Shown here piece after piece: positions 45,243 to 56,530 of a DNA stretch of 64,000 nt; positions within the stretch are counted from its first letter, which is position 1, and every line of letters starts with the position of its first letter. The notes below the pieces were generated by a model. That model saw only the letters and a program-made list of their open reading frames with translations, was not told the origin of the DNA and did no database searches. Source of the DNA: Ascaphus truei (taxonomy: Eukaryota > Chordata > Amphibia > Anura > Ascaphidae); the NCBI GenBank assembly GCA_036426205.1, contig WSYH01000855.1, forward strand, positions 62,001 to 126,000, given 5' to 3'. Made by a program: the position numbers and the translations under genes.

Positions 45243-45530
45243 TATGCACCTTAACCCTGGCTGTGCTCAAAGCTGTGACCATGCAGCAAGCTTAAGCCTA
45301 TAGGGAACCATGTTAAAAATGGTTATTGAGGCAAAAAGTGACACTGTGTGCTCATTTGCATGTCATTTCCCAGAATCCCTTGCTGCAGTGGAAGTGCTGT
45401 ATGCTGGGTGATAATGGGGAAAGGCGGGGTTGCAGACCTGCCTAAGACATGCAGATGAGCATACAGCTATATTTGCATATATATATATATATATATACAT
45501 ACATACATATATATATACATACATACATAT
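45243..45530 (+). repeat. Body of the hammerhead-bearing repeat
   Basis: Non-coding sequence following the ribozyme up to a TA/TACA microsatellite (45474-45532). It contains TTTCCCAGAATCCCTTGCTGCAGTGG. No ORF. Together with the ribozyme it looks like a short non-autonomous retroelement. Confidence 0.5.
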
Positions 45531-45534
45531 ACTA

Positions 45535-45560
45535 GCTGAACCCAGCGCAACATATGCTGA
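45535..45560 (-). other. Possible Helitron 3' end
   Basis: Plus strand A|CTAGCTGAACCCAGCGCAAC with a weak hairpin (CAGC...GCTG) resembles the terminus at 663. No partner end was found. Confidence 0.25.
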
Positions 45561-45681
45561 TAAAGTAGATCTTAAAGGTTATTCATTAAATATTCTCATA
45601 TTTATTTTTTTAACATATTTTTTAATCAAAGATTTTTCTAAAGATACGATTGTCAATTTCTGGGTTCTTTTACAACACTAC

Positions 45682-46291
45682 TGTGGACGGACGTTCACAG
45701 AGGTACACAATTAGGAGGCTTTATAATGTGAAATTATAATAGGCTTTATTGTGCCTGTTCCTTTTCATCAGGAAATTATCCAAACACAGGAGGGGGGGAA
45801 CAAAGCTTCCATTCACTTGGGAGTATTTCTAGTGAAATCCTATGCAATTAGTTCACATCTCCCTTAGTCAAGCAGTTCTCGCAGCCCCAAAACATATAGC
45901 CTGAAAATAAGCAGATATAAGCAGTCTCTTAAGAATAAAAGTCTTATCTGTTTCTTGGAGGGAAAATCTCACTTCCTGGTTCAGCTTCAGGTGCAGTAGT
46001 TTTCCCTGTGTCTTGAATTCAGCTCTGCTGTGCAGAGCTCAAGACCGCTCAGCTCCAGAGATCTGGGTTTCTTTTGGTCAGTCTCTCCTGGGACTCAAGA
46101 ACCTCTGCTCTGTCTCTCCAAAGGTCAGCTCTCAGTCAGAGCTAGGGAGGAGTTACTTCCTGGTTCAAAGGCAGGCTTTTTCTACTACCTGTAATCAGGC
46201 AGGTGGTGCTAGTTAATTTGCTACCAGCAGTTAACCACAACACTGCTGGATTAGAGGCACCTTTGTGAACAGGGATAAGTCCCCTGTTACA
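45682..46291 (-). repeat. 3' LTR of copy C
   Basis: TGTGGACGG to CCCTGTTACA on the plus strand. The flanking 5 bases ACTAC match those after the other LTR. Confidence 0.88.
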
Positions 46292-47096
46292 TACCTCCCC
46301 TGTTTGTGGGAAGCTCGGGCTTACCACGGCCAAAGCCCATCCTTCCACTCTCATTCGAGATCTTTCTGTGACTTGAATGAGAGAGGATGGAGGAAGAGAA
46401 CCCTCTGTCCCACTGGGATTGGAGGCCTTTCTCCAGTTTATTTTTGTCTCCTCCCGAAGGTGCTTGAGATCAGCACTCCTCAGTCGCTCGAGGAGGACTT
46501 TTTCCACGTAAAGTCTTTTTATCGCGTGCGTGGTCATGAGATTTCTGTTGCGTCGGGCACTCCTCTTTTTATAGACAAAGTGTATGGCAACAGTTGTAGA
46601 GCAGTTAGGACTAGCCCTTAGAGTTTTCTGCTCTTCTCCACACCACGGAGTCGCCAGTTCACCTTCTTTGGGACTGAGTTGCACCTCCACCTCCTTTTCC
46701 AGAGAACGTCCTATTTTTTCAGCTTCCTCAGCTAAGGATTCTTCTGGCTTTGATTCCGCACTCCTACCTCTGTTGGTTGCCTGTTGGGCAGCTGTAGCTT
46801 TGGCTAGTGCTTTCTTAGGTGGCTGTATTAGAGTCTCCTTCATATTCTGGAGCTCCGTAATTTTTGTTGTCAAGGTTGCCGCTGCGTCTGTTTCTCCTTG
46901 GTGTACTGACTCAAGGGAATGGAACAGTCTCTCTGTCTCTACAGCTCTTGCTCCAGTTTCTGAGCCTTCTCACGCTCCCTCTCATACAGAGTCACCTGGT
47001 ATCGAAGCTCCGCCTCCAATGATGCTCTGAAGACATGCAGCGTGGCCTTTAGCTCCTCATACTGCTCTGTGGGGACGTACTGGGTATTCAGACGTT
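46292..47096 (-). pseudogene. Coiled-coil protein, C-terminal part (copy C)
   Basis: The 46873-46142 minus frame starts within coiled coil (MTTKITELQNMKETLIQ), then PPKKALAKATAAQQATN, SLAEEAEKIGRSLEKEVEVQ, and a basic region HFVYKKRSARRNRNL. It runs past the polypurine tract into the LTR. The upstream coiled-coil part is at 47096-46870 in another frame. The junction LIQ-PPKK marks the subfamily deletion. Confidence 0.65.
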
Positions 47097-48817
47097 CCCA
47101 GGTATAAACTAGAAATTCCAGGGATGGGAGAAAGGGAGGGGAAGGGGACTGGGAGGTGCTCCCGCATCAGCAGAGGTATAAAGAAAAATAATAATAATGA
47201 GCGTATGAATAAGACCAAAAGCTGGTGCAAAAGGGGATGAGGATAACTATGAACAAACACACAAGAGATTCCCCCTTGAATGCACTCAGATAGGTCAGTG
47301 ATAGTGATATGATTAGTACATTAAAAAACCTTTAATCACATATAAAATTATGTTGTAAAGAGGGACAAGGTAAACATAGTCCAGGACCAGTCCCTATTGG
47401 CAAACCAAAGAATCTTCCTGCAAACAAATAAACGGAAGATAAATACAGATAGCACTACATCAAGACGCAGTGGGCCAAGTGGCGAAGGTAATCACCCATA
47501 GTTACCTACAGAAAAAGGTGCTAATCCAAATAATGGATGTCCTTATGTCTAAAAAATCAGCAGACCTCAGCGGATGCAGGCTGCTGATACTGAGTCTGTA
47601 CGGGTGAATAGCTTAAAATGAGCCGGTCCAGTGGTAAGGACCTAGTATCAATGGCCCACACTGGAGTATGATGTAGTGTGAACCCAGAAACGGTGTGAAA
47701 TACACATAATCAAAAACAACCGAATGGTGCACATGAAAAACACATACCCGTACGTAACTATACAGATATGGGTATGGTGCCTTACGTAATAGTGACGATT
47801 CCTGTCAAGGGCAGGCACACAATGTGCTATACTAGTGCCCTGAGGCACGGTTCAAGGACCGTATCCAGTTAACGCCTCCGCAACATTGTGACAAGTTGCA
47901 CAGAAATCACACATAATGAATTGGAATAGAACAGCTTCAATAGGTCTCGTGGTGAGTGATGTTACTGATACTGCGTATTGAAACAACAGAGGAATACGGT
48001 ATGCATGATAGTAGATACATATGGTGTGCTAAACCACAGGTAATTATAGCTCACTATGCTAACATGCACACGTATATCACTAGATAGTGGTGTAAAAAAG
48101 GTAAACAAGTTATACCCGGGTTAGATGATAAGTGTAAGCCCCATAGCTTTACAGATAAGTAAGGTTGCCTTGTGTGTTAGTGTGGATGTATGTAAAGGGG
48201 CAGGCACCAAATGTGCTATATTAATGCCCTGAGGCACGGTTCAAAGACCGTATCTAGTTATAGCCTCTACAGCACAATGGTAAAACACACGAAGTTAACA
48301 CACTTAACCTAGCATTAGTAATGCTGCAAAAGTAAATCCCTTACTAATGATGTAAATGAAGGTAAGTATATACTTCCCAGGCAAGAAGGTCAGTAACAAG
48401 CCTGTGCTGTGGGGACTGAAAAATAACAATTTACTACCACATACAGATGTAAATCAACTATAATGGTGTCCAGACAAAGCAGTAGAGCTGTAGCAAGTAC
48501 AGCAGTGTGGAGAGGGTATAATGCCTCTACTTGGCCATGTGACCTATAATGTCCGTGGAGAGTCCAACCGGACACACTAATGAGATATTTCACTTAGCTT
48601 GTGATGCTCTGCTAAGCATATCTGTAGTCGCTCCACCGGGTCCCGCTGTCAAGGGAAGTGGAGGCGGGTTACCGAGGTGTAGTTACCGAGAGACAGGACA
48701 AGTCTCTGATTCTAACTCGGCAGCGATCACACGTGTGTGGCGTCCATCCGGCATGGTGACGTCACTCCGTTCCGGTCACCTGACGCACGTTTCGCGTTTT
48801 TCCGCGCTTTCTCAAAG
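47097..48817 (-). mobile_element. Insertion in copy C with hammerhead-like end
   Basis: Copy-C sequence stops after GTATTCAGACGTTCC and resumes at CTTTTCTTCCTGCAGCG, missing about 30 bases. The insert has no ORF. A 70-base block is repeated inside it at 47808-47880 and 48199-48270 (GCCCTGAGGCACGGTTCAA shared). Its right end on the minus strand begins CTTTGAGAAAGCGCGGAAAAACGCGAAACGTGCGTCAGG, split here as CTTTGAGAAAGCGCG and CGCGAAACGTGCGTC: a hammerhead-like core of the type found at PLE ends. Probably a non-autonomous PLE. Confidence 0.55.
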
Positions 48818-48847
48818 CTTTTCTTCCTGCAGCGTTTGCTGCTTCTC

Positions 48848-50292
48848 CTAAGCATACTGGAGGTGTGTACGCAGACCTTGCAGTTGGTTCTGCAGTCGGT
48901 GCTCTGCTTCAAACATTTCCTCCTTCAAAAGTTTATTTATTTCTTTAAGAGCCTGCAGCTCTTCATTCTTTCCCTTGACGTATTCTGTCAACTCAGAATT
49001 TACTTTTTTTAATCTTAAATTTTCTCTTTTTTCAGTCTCTGTACTATTCAGGGCTTCCCTGCAGTCCACCTTCCATTTTTGCACATCTGCTTGGAGGCGG
49101 GCTGTCTCCTGGCGTGAGACTTCCATCTCCAGGTTTAGTTCTAAAGCTCCTTCTGAGAGACTTTGAGACCTAAGTTAAGATGTAGGATAGTTTTCCTTGA
49201 AATGTCCAGCTCCTCAGTGAGACTGTGTAGTTCCTTTCTGGAAACTTTCAGGTCTGTGCGGCAGCTGTTGGTCTCATGATGTGAGGCATCCAGTGCTTTG
49301 TGGAGTGTCTGAACCTCTTTCTGAGATACGTCCACTTCTATCCGAACACTGTTGACCTCCTGTTGTGAGGCATTCAGCTCTATACAAAGAGTGTGAACCT
49401 CTTGCTGGAAGACTGTCATCTGCTTCAGTGCCTCCTCATACTTCCGCTTTAGCGTAGCCACCATTTTATCAGATTGGCTCTGCTTTTCATCCATGGCGGA
49501 AATAGTAGCCTTTGCAGTATCTAGCTCAGTCTTGAGATCGTCCAATTCTGTGCTGGCCGCAGAGTAAATTGCGAGCACAGTCTTCTGTAGCTCAGCATTA
49601 TTTTTTCTCTCCCTTTCCAATTCTTCACAGAGCAGATCACAGTCATGCCTGGCAATTTTTAGGGCGTCTTCAGGGCTGGTCAAGGGATCGTCACTCACTG
49701 GTTCCGGCTCCACTTTCCTGGGATGACTAGTTGAGGGTTCCTCACTGTTGGCACCGGACAGACACTTCTTTGGGGTACAGGATTTCTGCCTTGGGCCCTC
49801 TGGATATTCGGTTAACCATGGGATGGATTCTCCATTTTTTCTAGGCTGCAGGGCAATTCGGTCCCCCTTTTCTTCCACAGGATCTGCGGACGTATCTGTT
49901 ACTTCCACGGTAAGTGAAGAACCGCTTTTCTTTTTCTTTCTTTTTGATTTGGATGACACCGTCCCTTCAGGGATACTGGGGTCTCCATCTTCATTTGAAG
50001 TTTTAGCAGCGTCACTGGATCCACCCGGCTTTTCTTGCAACTGTAATAGCTGACGGAAATATTCGGTGATCCACTGCTCCCGCTCTGTCTCCTGCTGATC
50101 ATATTCGTCATCAAAGGGAGCGGTCTTTTCTGTTCGTGCCGAGTTCAGGCACCCCCACCATTCTTGGGGTGTTTTGTGGGTGTGACTCGGTTCGGGTTCC
50201 CCGTAAGAGATGTCTTCCTCTTTATTGGACTGGAAGGGCCACTCTTCAGTGGGGTAGGGTTCATTACAGGAACGCTGCATCTTGTCCTTCAT
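48848..50292 (-). pseudogene. Coiled-coil protein, best preserved part (copy C)
   Basis: A 383-residue frame (50292-49141) gives the N-terminal half: an acidic region with EWWGCLNSARTEK, a lysine patch KSKRKKKKSGSS, SREEPSTSHPRK-like polar linker, then coiled coil from residue 220 or so. From residue 297 the chain is 14-residue repeats: QEVHTLCIELNASQ, QEVNSVRIEVDVSQ, KEVQTLHKALDASH, HETNSCRTDLKVSR, KELHSLTEELDISR. A frameshift at 49141 leads into 49126-48848 (QETARLQADVQKWK, NKLLKEEMFEAEHRLQNQL). The true start lies further right near 50530 (MHSTADIEKK). No enzyme or zinc-finger motif; function unknown, possibly structural. Confidence 0.75.
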
Positions 50293-51371
50293 TTTTAGGC
50301 TATCAGGTGTAATTTTCTTCCTGACCTAAGGAGGCGCTATTGCAGCTGTTGCCACTGTATTTGCTAGAACCCCCAATTGTGATAGTCCTACAGATTGGCA
50401 TATTTTGCTTGTAGAGGTCGTGGCTCTCACAGGCATCTCTGTAGATTTTTCTTTTTTGGGTAATTTTTTTTTTTTCAATATCAGCAGTACTGTGCATGCA
50501 TTTTCTTTTATCAGGTATGCAAGATTGTGCAGTTGCTAGGTAAAAAAGTCTATTTGCTATACACCATTTATTTGCTAGGTGCAATCCCTCCGCTTCAGCA
50601 ACAGAATTTGGTTTTCTGCCTGAGTTCAGTAATTTTCAGTCTCATCTTTGGGTATTATGGCATTCACACTTCACACTTTGGGTGTCTGTTTTGCTCCCAA
50701 GACAATAGGCATACTTTTTTACTTGCAGAAAAAAAAACATTCTTTGCAGTGGACTCAATACTCAGCAATTGGCTTTGAAAAAACTTTTTCTTTATAGGGC
50801 AATTTTACACTCAGCATTTGTTTGCTAAAAATTCCCTTGCTTCAGCACAGTCTTGTATCAATTTTCACACTTTTCTGCATATACTCCATTCACAGCTGGT
50901 AGCCCTATGCGGTGTGGCAACCTTTATTTGCAAAATCAGTACCACTCGTGGGTCACCATCTGTATTCACTGCTTCAGCTAAACTTTTGAAAACAACAAAC
51001 ACATATCCCTTTCCAAGGGCTGACTCACTTCTTGAACCCTGACTATGGCTGAAAGGCAAAGACCCCTATTTCAATGACCATATTACGCTTTGTGATAGGC
51101 AAATAAAGTTTTAGCCGCTTCAGCAGTCTCTCTCCTCTTGGGATTGGGGTAAAGAGTCCATCTGTGTTTTTGTAAGTTTCAATGCAGTGTAAGTTTCAGT
51201 GCAGTGGTGTGTCCCTTTAATTCTGATCTCTGCTGCATGAGGTTTTTTTTTTTTTTTCTAAGTTTCTCAGACTTGTTTGTAGGCAAAAAAGCATAACAAA
51301 AAAATTTCACATAAAACTCTCCGGTTCTTTTTAACTACAAAGACACCTCTTGTCCCACCTCGGACACCATA

Positions 51372-51981
51372 TGTGGACGGACGTTCACAGAGGTACACAA
51401 TTAGGAGGCTTTATAATGTGAAATTATAATAGGCTTTATTGTGCCTGTTCCTTTTCATCAGGAAATTATCCAAACACAGGGGGGGGGGAACAAAGCTTCC
51501 ATTCACTTGGGAGTATTTCTAGTGAAATCCTATGCAATTAGTTCACATCTCCCTTAGTCAAGCAGTTCTCGCAGCCCCAAAACATATAGCATGAAAATAA
51601 GCAGATATAAGCAGTCTCTTAAGAATAAAAGTCTTATCTGTTTCTTGGAGGGAAAATCTCACTTCCTGGTTCAGCTTCAGGTGCAGTAGTTTTCCCTGTG
51701 TCTTGAATTCAGCTCTGCTGTGCAGAGCTCAAGACCGCTCAGCTCCAGAGATCTGGGTTTCTTTTGGTCAGTCTCTCCTGGGACTCAAGAACCTCTGCTC
51801 TGTCTCTCCAAAGGTCAGCTCTCAGTCAGAGCTAGGGAGGAGTTACTTCCTGTCTCAAAGGCAGGCTTTTTCTACTACCTGTAATCAGGCAGGTGGTGCT
51901 AGTTAATTTGCTACCAGCAGTTAACCACCACACTGCTGGATTAGAGGCACCTTTGTGAACAGGGATAAGTCCCCTGTTACA
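51372..51981 (-). repeat. 5' LTR of copy C
   Basis: 610 bp, same ends as the other LTR, followed by ACTAC. Contains AATAGGCTTTATTGTGCC (reverse of an AATAAAGCC signal) near 51428. Confidence 0.88.
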
Positions 51982-51986
51982 ACTAC

Positions 51987-52423
51987 ACTAAGTGAATCAA
52001 ACTATCTTACTCTTGATAGAGCAACATATAATTAATTATCCATGACCAAAAACAGGCTTAGGTAGGCAAAGGCATATTTTATCAAACGTGACATTGATTG
52101 TCATTGAAAAAACGTCAATTGTATGGGAAATGTTTTCGTTTGAAACTAAATGGTAAATTTGTGTCTGATGGAATGAGTGGGATTCTTGGAATAAGTACCA
52201 TGTCTGAGTTTGTTGCACTTTTGCTTTGATTATGTCTGTTTGTATTCGAGTACCAGTAAGTATTGTATCATTACAGAGTCCTCTCAATGGCATTAGGTTT
52301 CTAAGGAGCATGATAACGGCTTCTACTTTAGCTTTCAGTTCACAAGGAGACATTCCGGTTGAAGTAAGACTGTTTAAGAATTCTTCCGGGAATGCAAGTT
52401 GATCAGCAGTATCATCACTCACA
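51987..52423. other. No gene supported
   Basis: A 128-residue minus frame (52422-52036) has no motif I recognise. It is polar and ordinary in composition. I would not call it a gene. Confidence 0.35.
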
Positions 52424-52426
52424 TTA

Positions 52427-52751
52427 GGCCTCGTTTATAGTGTTGGCGACGCGACCGATGACATCACCCATCGCCGTCGCCACTAGCGAAAGTTAAACTT
52501 TAGTTTTAAATGATGTCGCTGGCGACAAGGCCAGTGACGTCACGAAGGGGGCTGGCAGCGCTCTCTGATTGGTTTAGAGACAGTCACATGTGGCGACTGT
52601 CTCTAAAAAATCAAATTTACCCGGCTTCAAAATTTTTGGTCGTGACGTCGCTCCGTCGCCGTCGCGCTTACTATAAGCGCTTGCGACGTAGTCAATGGAT
52701 TTGTTTTGGAGCGACGCCGCGTCGCCGTCACCAGGCACTATAAGCGCAGCC
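52427..52751. mobile_element. Harbinger-type MITE, TTA duplication
   Basis: GGCCTCGTTTATAGTG at the left and CACTATAAGCGCAGCC at the right are inverted repeats, flanked by TTA at 52424-52426 and 52752-52754. The interior has GCGACG repeats and is CpG-rich. 325 bp. Confidence 0.8.
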
Positions 52752-52908
52752 TTAGTATCAAGGCTTTGCTGTAACAATCAGTATGATGATAATATAATAT
52801 AAGTATCATAAGTATCTACCCAATTTGTCAGGTTTTTTTTATACAACCATATCGCGGTCTTATAATCATTACCCAACGCTTTGCATTACAAAATATTACT
52901 ACTGTTGT

Positions 52909-52990
52909 TGGCAACGGCCATACCATATTAAACACACCGGTTCTTGTCTGATCACTGAAGTTAAGCCACATCGGGCGTGGTTAGTGCTTG
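52909..52990 (+). pseudogene. 5S rRNA-derived copy 1, truncated
   Basis: TGGCAACGGCCATACCATAT through TCTGATCACTGAAGTTAAGC and CATCGGGCGTGGTTAGTGCTTG follows vertebrate 5S rRNA from its 5' end to about base 83, with roughly 20% changes. It stops exactly where the second copy begins. Confidence 0.8.
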
Positions 52991-53097
52991 TTGGCAACAG
53001 CCATACAATATTGAACACACAGGTTCTCGTCCGAACAACTAAATTAAGCAACATCGGACACAGTTAGTACTTGGATGGGTGACCGCTTGGGAACAGT
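52991..53097 (+). pseudogene. 5S rRNA-derived copy 2
   Basis: TTGGCAACAGCCATACAATA ... TTAGTACTTGGATGGGTGACCGCTTGGGAA: covers 5S rRNA nearly to its end, including the C-box region GGATGGGTGACCGC. Diverged and without the terminal stem, so a pseudogene or the head of a 5S-type SINE. Confidence 0.8.
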
Positions 53098-53099
53098 AT

Positions 53100-54485
53100 T
53101 TTTCTTTACCCTATATATAATGTTGCAGACATCCTTAACTAAATATATATTTTATTGCATTTGAGATAAAGTTCCACAAATCTCAGAAAAAAATCGACAA
53201 TGGTTGCGTTCATTATTTTTCATCACCTTTATACTTTGCCTGTTAATAGTCATGTGTCATTGCTCTAACACCAATTACGTGGGGTGTTAATCCAAAACAT
53301 TTTAACCATGTACAGTGCAGAAGATATTAGATATAGACACAGGAAAATAGAGCCTCTAATAATAAATAGTATGCTACATGAAACAAAATATCACAGCAGC
53401 ATATATAGATGAATTGATGATTAAGGACTATATGCTGTATTTTGCTTTATTGTAAGCTCCGAAGATATTGCCCTACATACATTGACAACACACATTAAGA
53501 AAAGCATAATAACTATTATGTGATGTTAATATGAACTATTTATTGAAAACAATTAATTTACATAAAAATATATCATACAGAAGAATATCAGTGTAGCCAG
53601 TATGTTTAGTCTCCAGTGAAGGTTGGTCACATTGAAGGGAACCTTTCATTTTTTAAACAAATTAGGCAACTAATTTATGTTCAATTGTAAAGACTTTTAT
53701 AGATACTTGAATGTATGTATATGTAACCCCCTTTTTGGGATTACCATATGGGGTTAAAGTGTTTAAAGGAGTTAGATATTGAACACTCGTCCCATCAGAT
53801 AGTATGCTGTAAAGTGACCAGGCAGGGGCTTGGCCACCCCCTGCTTCTGGAATATGCTGGGCTGGTCACCTGGTCTAGGCTGATTCAGCAGAGATCTAGC
53901 TCCGCCCCTTTTCTGCCTGGAGACAGGGAGCGGGAGGTTAAAAATAGCAGGGGAGAAGACCTCCTGCCTCAGAACCCTGGAAGAGAAAAGCAGAGGGGTT
54001 TCACCTGTACAGTATATAGCAATGTAAATAAGTTGCACAGGGTGGGCACCCTTTTGTTTTTATAGGTAGGGAAGTGCCCATTGAATTAGGCTCCCTAAAA
54101 TGAGCGAAGTAGAGAAGTACAGGCTCCCAGATGGGAGGACTAATTCCCCTATTTGCTACCCAAATAATAGCACTGGGATGAGCCTGAAGAAGCAGTAACC
54201 CTGCTAAGGTCCTGATAACCCTGACAAAGGTCCAGATAAGCACCACTGAAAAAGCCAAATATATAGACTATCCAATGTACAATTACCAGGAGCCGGACAG
54301 GGAGGGTTATGTACTGTATGCTGACAATCTCTCACCATATGAGACACACACACACACACCCACACTATTGTTTAATAGTAAAAACAAAATTCACATACAA
54401 AAAAGAAAAACAAAATAAAAGGCACACTACAGAAAAATACACAAGGCTGCCCCTCCACTGACACACACACACACACACACACACA
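53100..54485. other. No gene seen
   Basis: AT-rich to about 53730, then 53730-54300 with moderate GC and a CA tract at 54343-54365 and 54462-54485. No convincing frames. Confidence 0.4.
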
Positions 54486-54566
54486 CTAACCACCACACTG
54501 CTGGATTAGAGGCACCTTTGTGAACAGGGATAAATCCCCTGTTACACATTTGCTTTGGAGGGTTTT

Positions 54567-54571
<5 letters not shown>

Positions 54572-54648
<77 letters not shown>
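54572..54648. repeat. (GA)n microsatellite
   Basis: About 38 uninterrupted GA units, between two LTR ends of copy D. Confidence 0.95.
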
Positions 54649-54650
<2 letters not shown>

Positions 54651-55077
54651 TGTAGGTGGGATGCTTCTCTGTTCTCCTGGTGTCCACACCCTTGTGACAA
54701 GGCAATGTCAGGATCCAGGTTTAAAATCTTTTCCCCTTTGTCTTGTTGTCAGCTTGCAGCTCAAGACATCTGTTCATGTGCTGTGTTTCCTTGGTCAGCC
54801 CCACGTCACATGTGACATAAGGAATTCCCTGCTCTTTCTGCTTCCTGGGTAAGCTTAACTCAGTGTGAGCTCAGGAAGAATCTCCCTTCCTGTCTCAGAG
54901 GCAGGCTTTTCTGACACCTGTAATCTGCCAGGTGGTGTTGGATAATTGTCTACCACTGCTGGATTAGAGGCACATTTCTGAACAGGGATAAGTCCCCTGT
55001 TACATACCTCCCCTGTTTGTGGGAAGCTCGGGCTTGCCACAGCCAAAGCCCATCCTTCCACTCTCATTCGAGATATC

Positions 55078-56481
55078 TCAGTGACTTGAATTTAGAGTGG
55101 ATGGAGGAGGAGAACCCTCAGTCCCGCTGGGATTTGAGCCATTCCTCCAGTTTAGTAGTGTCTCCTCCAGAAGGTGCCTGAGATCAGCAGTCCTCAGCTG
55201 CTCAAGGAGAACTTTTTCCAAGTCCAGGCTTTCTACTGACCACTTGGTCATGAGCTTACCCCTGTGTCGGGCGCTCCTCTTTTTATAGGCAGACTGTATG
55301 GCGACAGTCGCAGAGCGTTTATGCAAATCGCTTTCTCTCGCCATCTTTCCCATGTACTCCACTTTAGCACCAAATGTCCATTTCATGGTATCACAAGAGC
55401 GCTCAAGAACAACCACCTGAGCCCTCAGTTCTTAAAGCTGTCTTCCTGCACTTTTCCCATTCATTGTAGTCGCCAGTTCAGCTTCTTTGGGATTGAGTTG
55501 TGATTCCAGCTCCATTTCGAGAGAATGTCCTATCTTTTCAGCTTCCTCAGCTAAGGATTCTTCTGGCTTTGATTCTGCACTCCTACCTCTGTTTGTTGCC
55601 TGTTGGCCGGTTGCAGGTTTGGCTAGTGCTTTCTTAGGTGGCTCAAACTTCGTAATCTTGTTTTGAAGGTGAGTGGTGTCCCCAGCTCTCACTGTACCCT
55701 TGTCCTTACGGGCATTAGTTACTGTGGGATACTGATGCTTGGGCAGAGCCAATACCTTTTCCCGTATTGGAGGCATCTGTAAATTACTGGTCTGCAGAGT
55801 CTCACTCTGTTTCTTGAGTGTTTCCTGCCATTCTCCTTTCAGGGTCTTTATTTCTTCCCTGTGCTTTCTCTGAGCTTGCTGCCGCCTATCATTCATTATT
55901 TTGTGGAGCATTGTGAACTTCTTCGCTTGGGCCGCAGATACTCGTCTCAGTTTCTGGACCTTTTTTGCGCTCCCTCTTGTACCGAGTCACCTGGCCTCTA
56001 AGCTTAGCCTCTAGCGATGCTTTGGTGATGGTCAAGGTAGCCTTCAGTTTATCATGCTGCTTTGCGAGGACACACTGGGTAATCAGACGTTCCTGCAGCA
56101 CTTGTATTTCCTTAGCAGCCTGCAGATTTTCTTCCTGCAGATTTCGCTGCTTCTCCTCGGCATTCTGGAGGTGTGTATGCAGACCTTGCAGTTGGTTCTG
56201 CAGTTGGTGCTCTGCTTCAAACTTTTCATCCTCCAAAAGTTTCTTTATTTTTTCAAGCTCGTGCAGCTTTTCATTCTTTTCATTACGTGGTCTGTCAAAT
56301 CAGAATTTTCTTCTTTTAGTCTTAAATTGTCTTTTTTTGCAGTCTCTGTAATATTCAGGGCCTCCTTGTAGTCCCCCTTCCATTTACGCACTTCAGCTTT
56401 GAGACTGCTGGTCTCCTGACGTGAGACTTCCATCTCTAGGTTGAGGGTCTGAAGCTCCTCCTTAGAGACTTTAAGATCCAT
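55078..56481 (-). pseudogene. Coiled-coil protein of copy D, broken
   Basis: Pieces in order: 56481-56245 (MDLKVSKEELQTLNLEMEVS, with RQETSSLKAEVRKW), 56236-55889 (MEDEKFEAEHQLQNQLQGLH...), 55911-55432 (MLHKIMNDRRQQAQRKHREE... PPKKALAKPATGQQATNRGR) and 55416-55078 (MVVLERSCDTMKWTFGAKVE... YKKRSARHRGK). It keeps the alanine-rich tail and basic end of copies A and C but has a distinct middle rich in Gln, Arg and Lys. No enzyme motif. Confidence 0.65.
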
Positions 56482-56530
56482 ATTAAGACTGAGGATAGTT
56501 TTTTGAGAGATGTCCAGTTCCTTAGTGTAC

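Larger units (their letters stand above)
45682..51981 (-). mobile_element. Complete LTR retrotransposon with coiled-coil ORF (copy C)
   Basis: Two near-identical LTRs (45682-46291 and 51372-51981, 610 bp each) and ACTAC duplications at 45677-45681 and 51982-51986. Primer-binding site at about 51353-51369, polypurine tract at 46292-46305. Inside is the coiled-coil protein, split by a later insertion at about 47097-48817. Relative to copy A, about 200 bp are deleted near 46826 between the alanine-rich tail and the coiled coil. The LTRs differ at only a few bases by eye, so this is the youngest copy. No polymerase or integrase. Confidence 0.88.
54486..56530 (-). mobile_element. LTR-family fragment, third subfamily (copy D)
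   Basis: A 60-base LTR end (54486-54545, to CCCCTGTTACA) is followed by a GA tract and then a diverged, shortened LTR (about 54650-55003, again ending CCCCTGTTACA) and polypurine tract. The interior follows to about 56530, where it stops at a sharp boundary. The coiled-coil protein differs from copies A and C and matches B1. No 5' LTR is present. Confidence 0.75.

Noticed and set aside
49141..50292. Host cytoskeletal coiled-coil gene (myosin- or CAP-like)
   Set aside because: The same ORF recurs in four copies, each tied to LTRs with target duplications.
52909..53097. Functional 5S rRNA genes
   Set aside because: First copy truncated, second diverged with no terminal stem or T-run terminator at the proper place.
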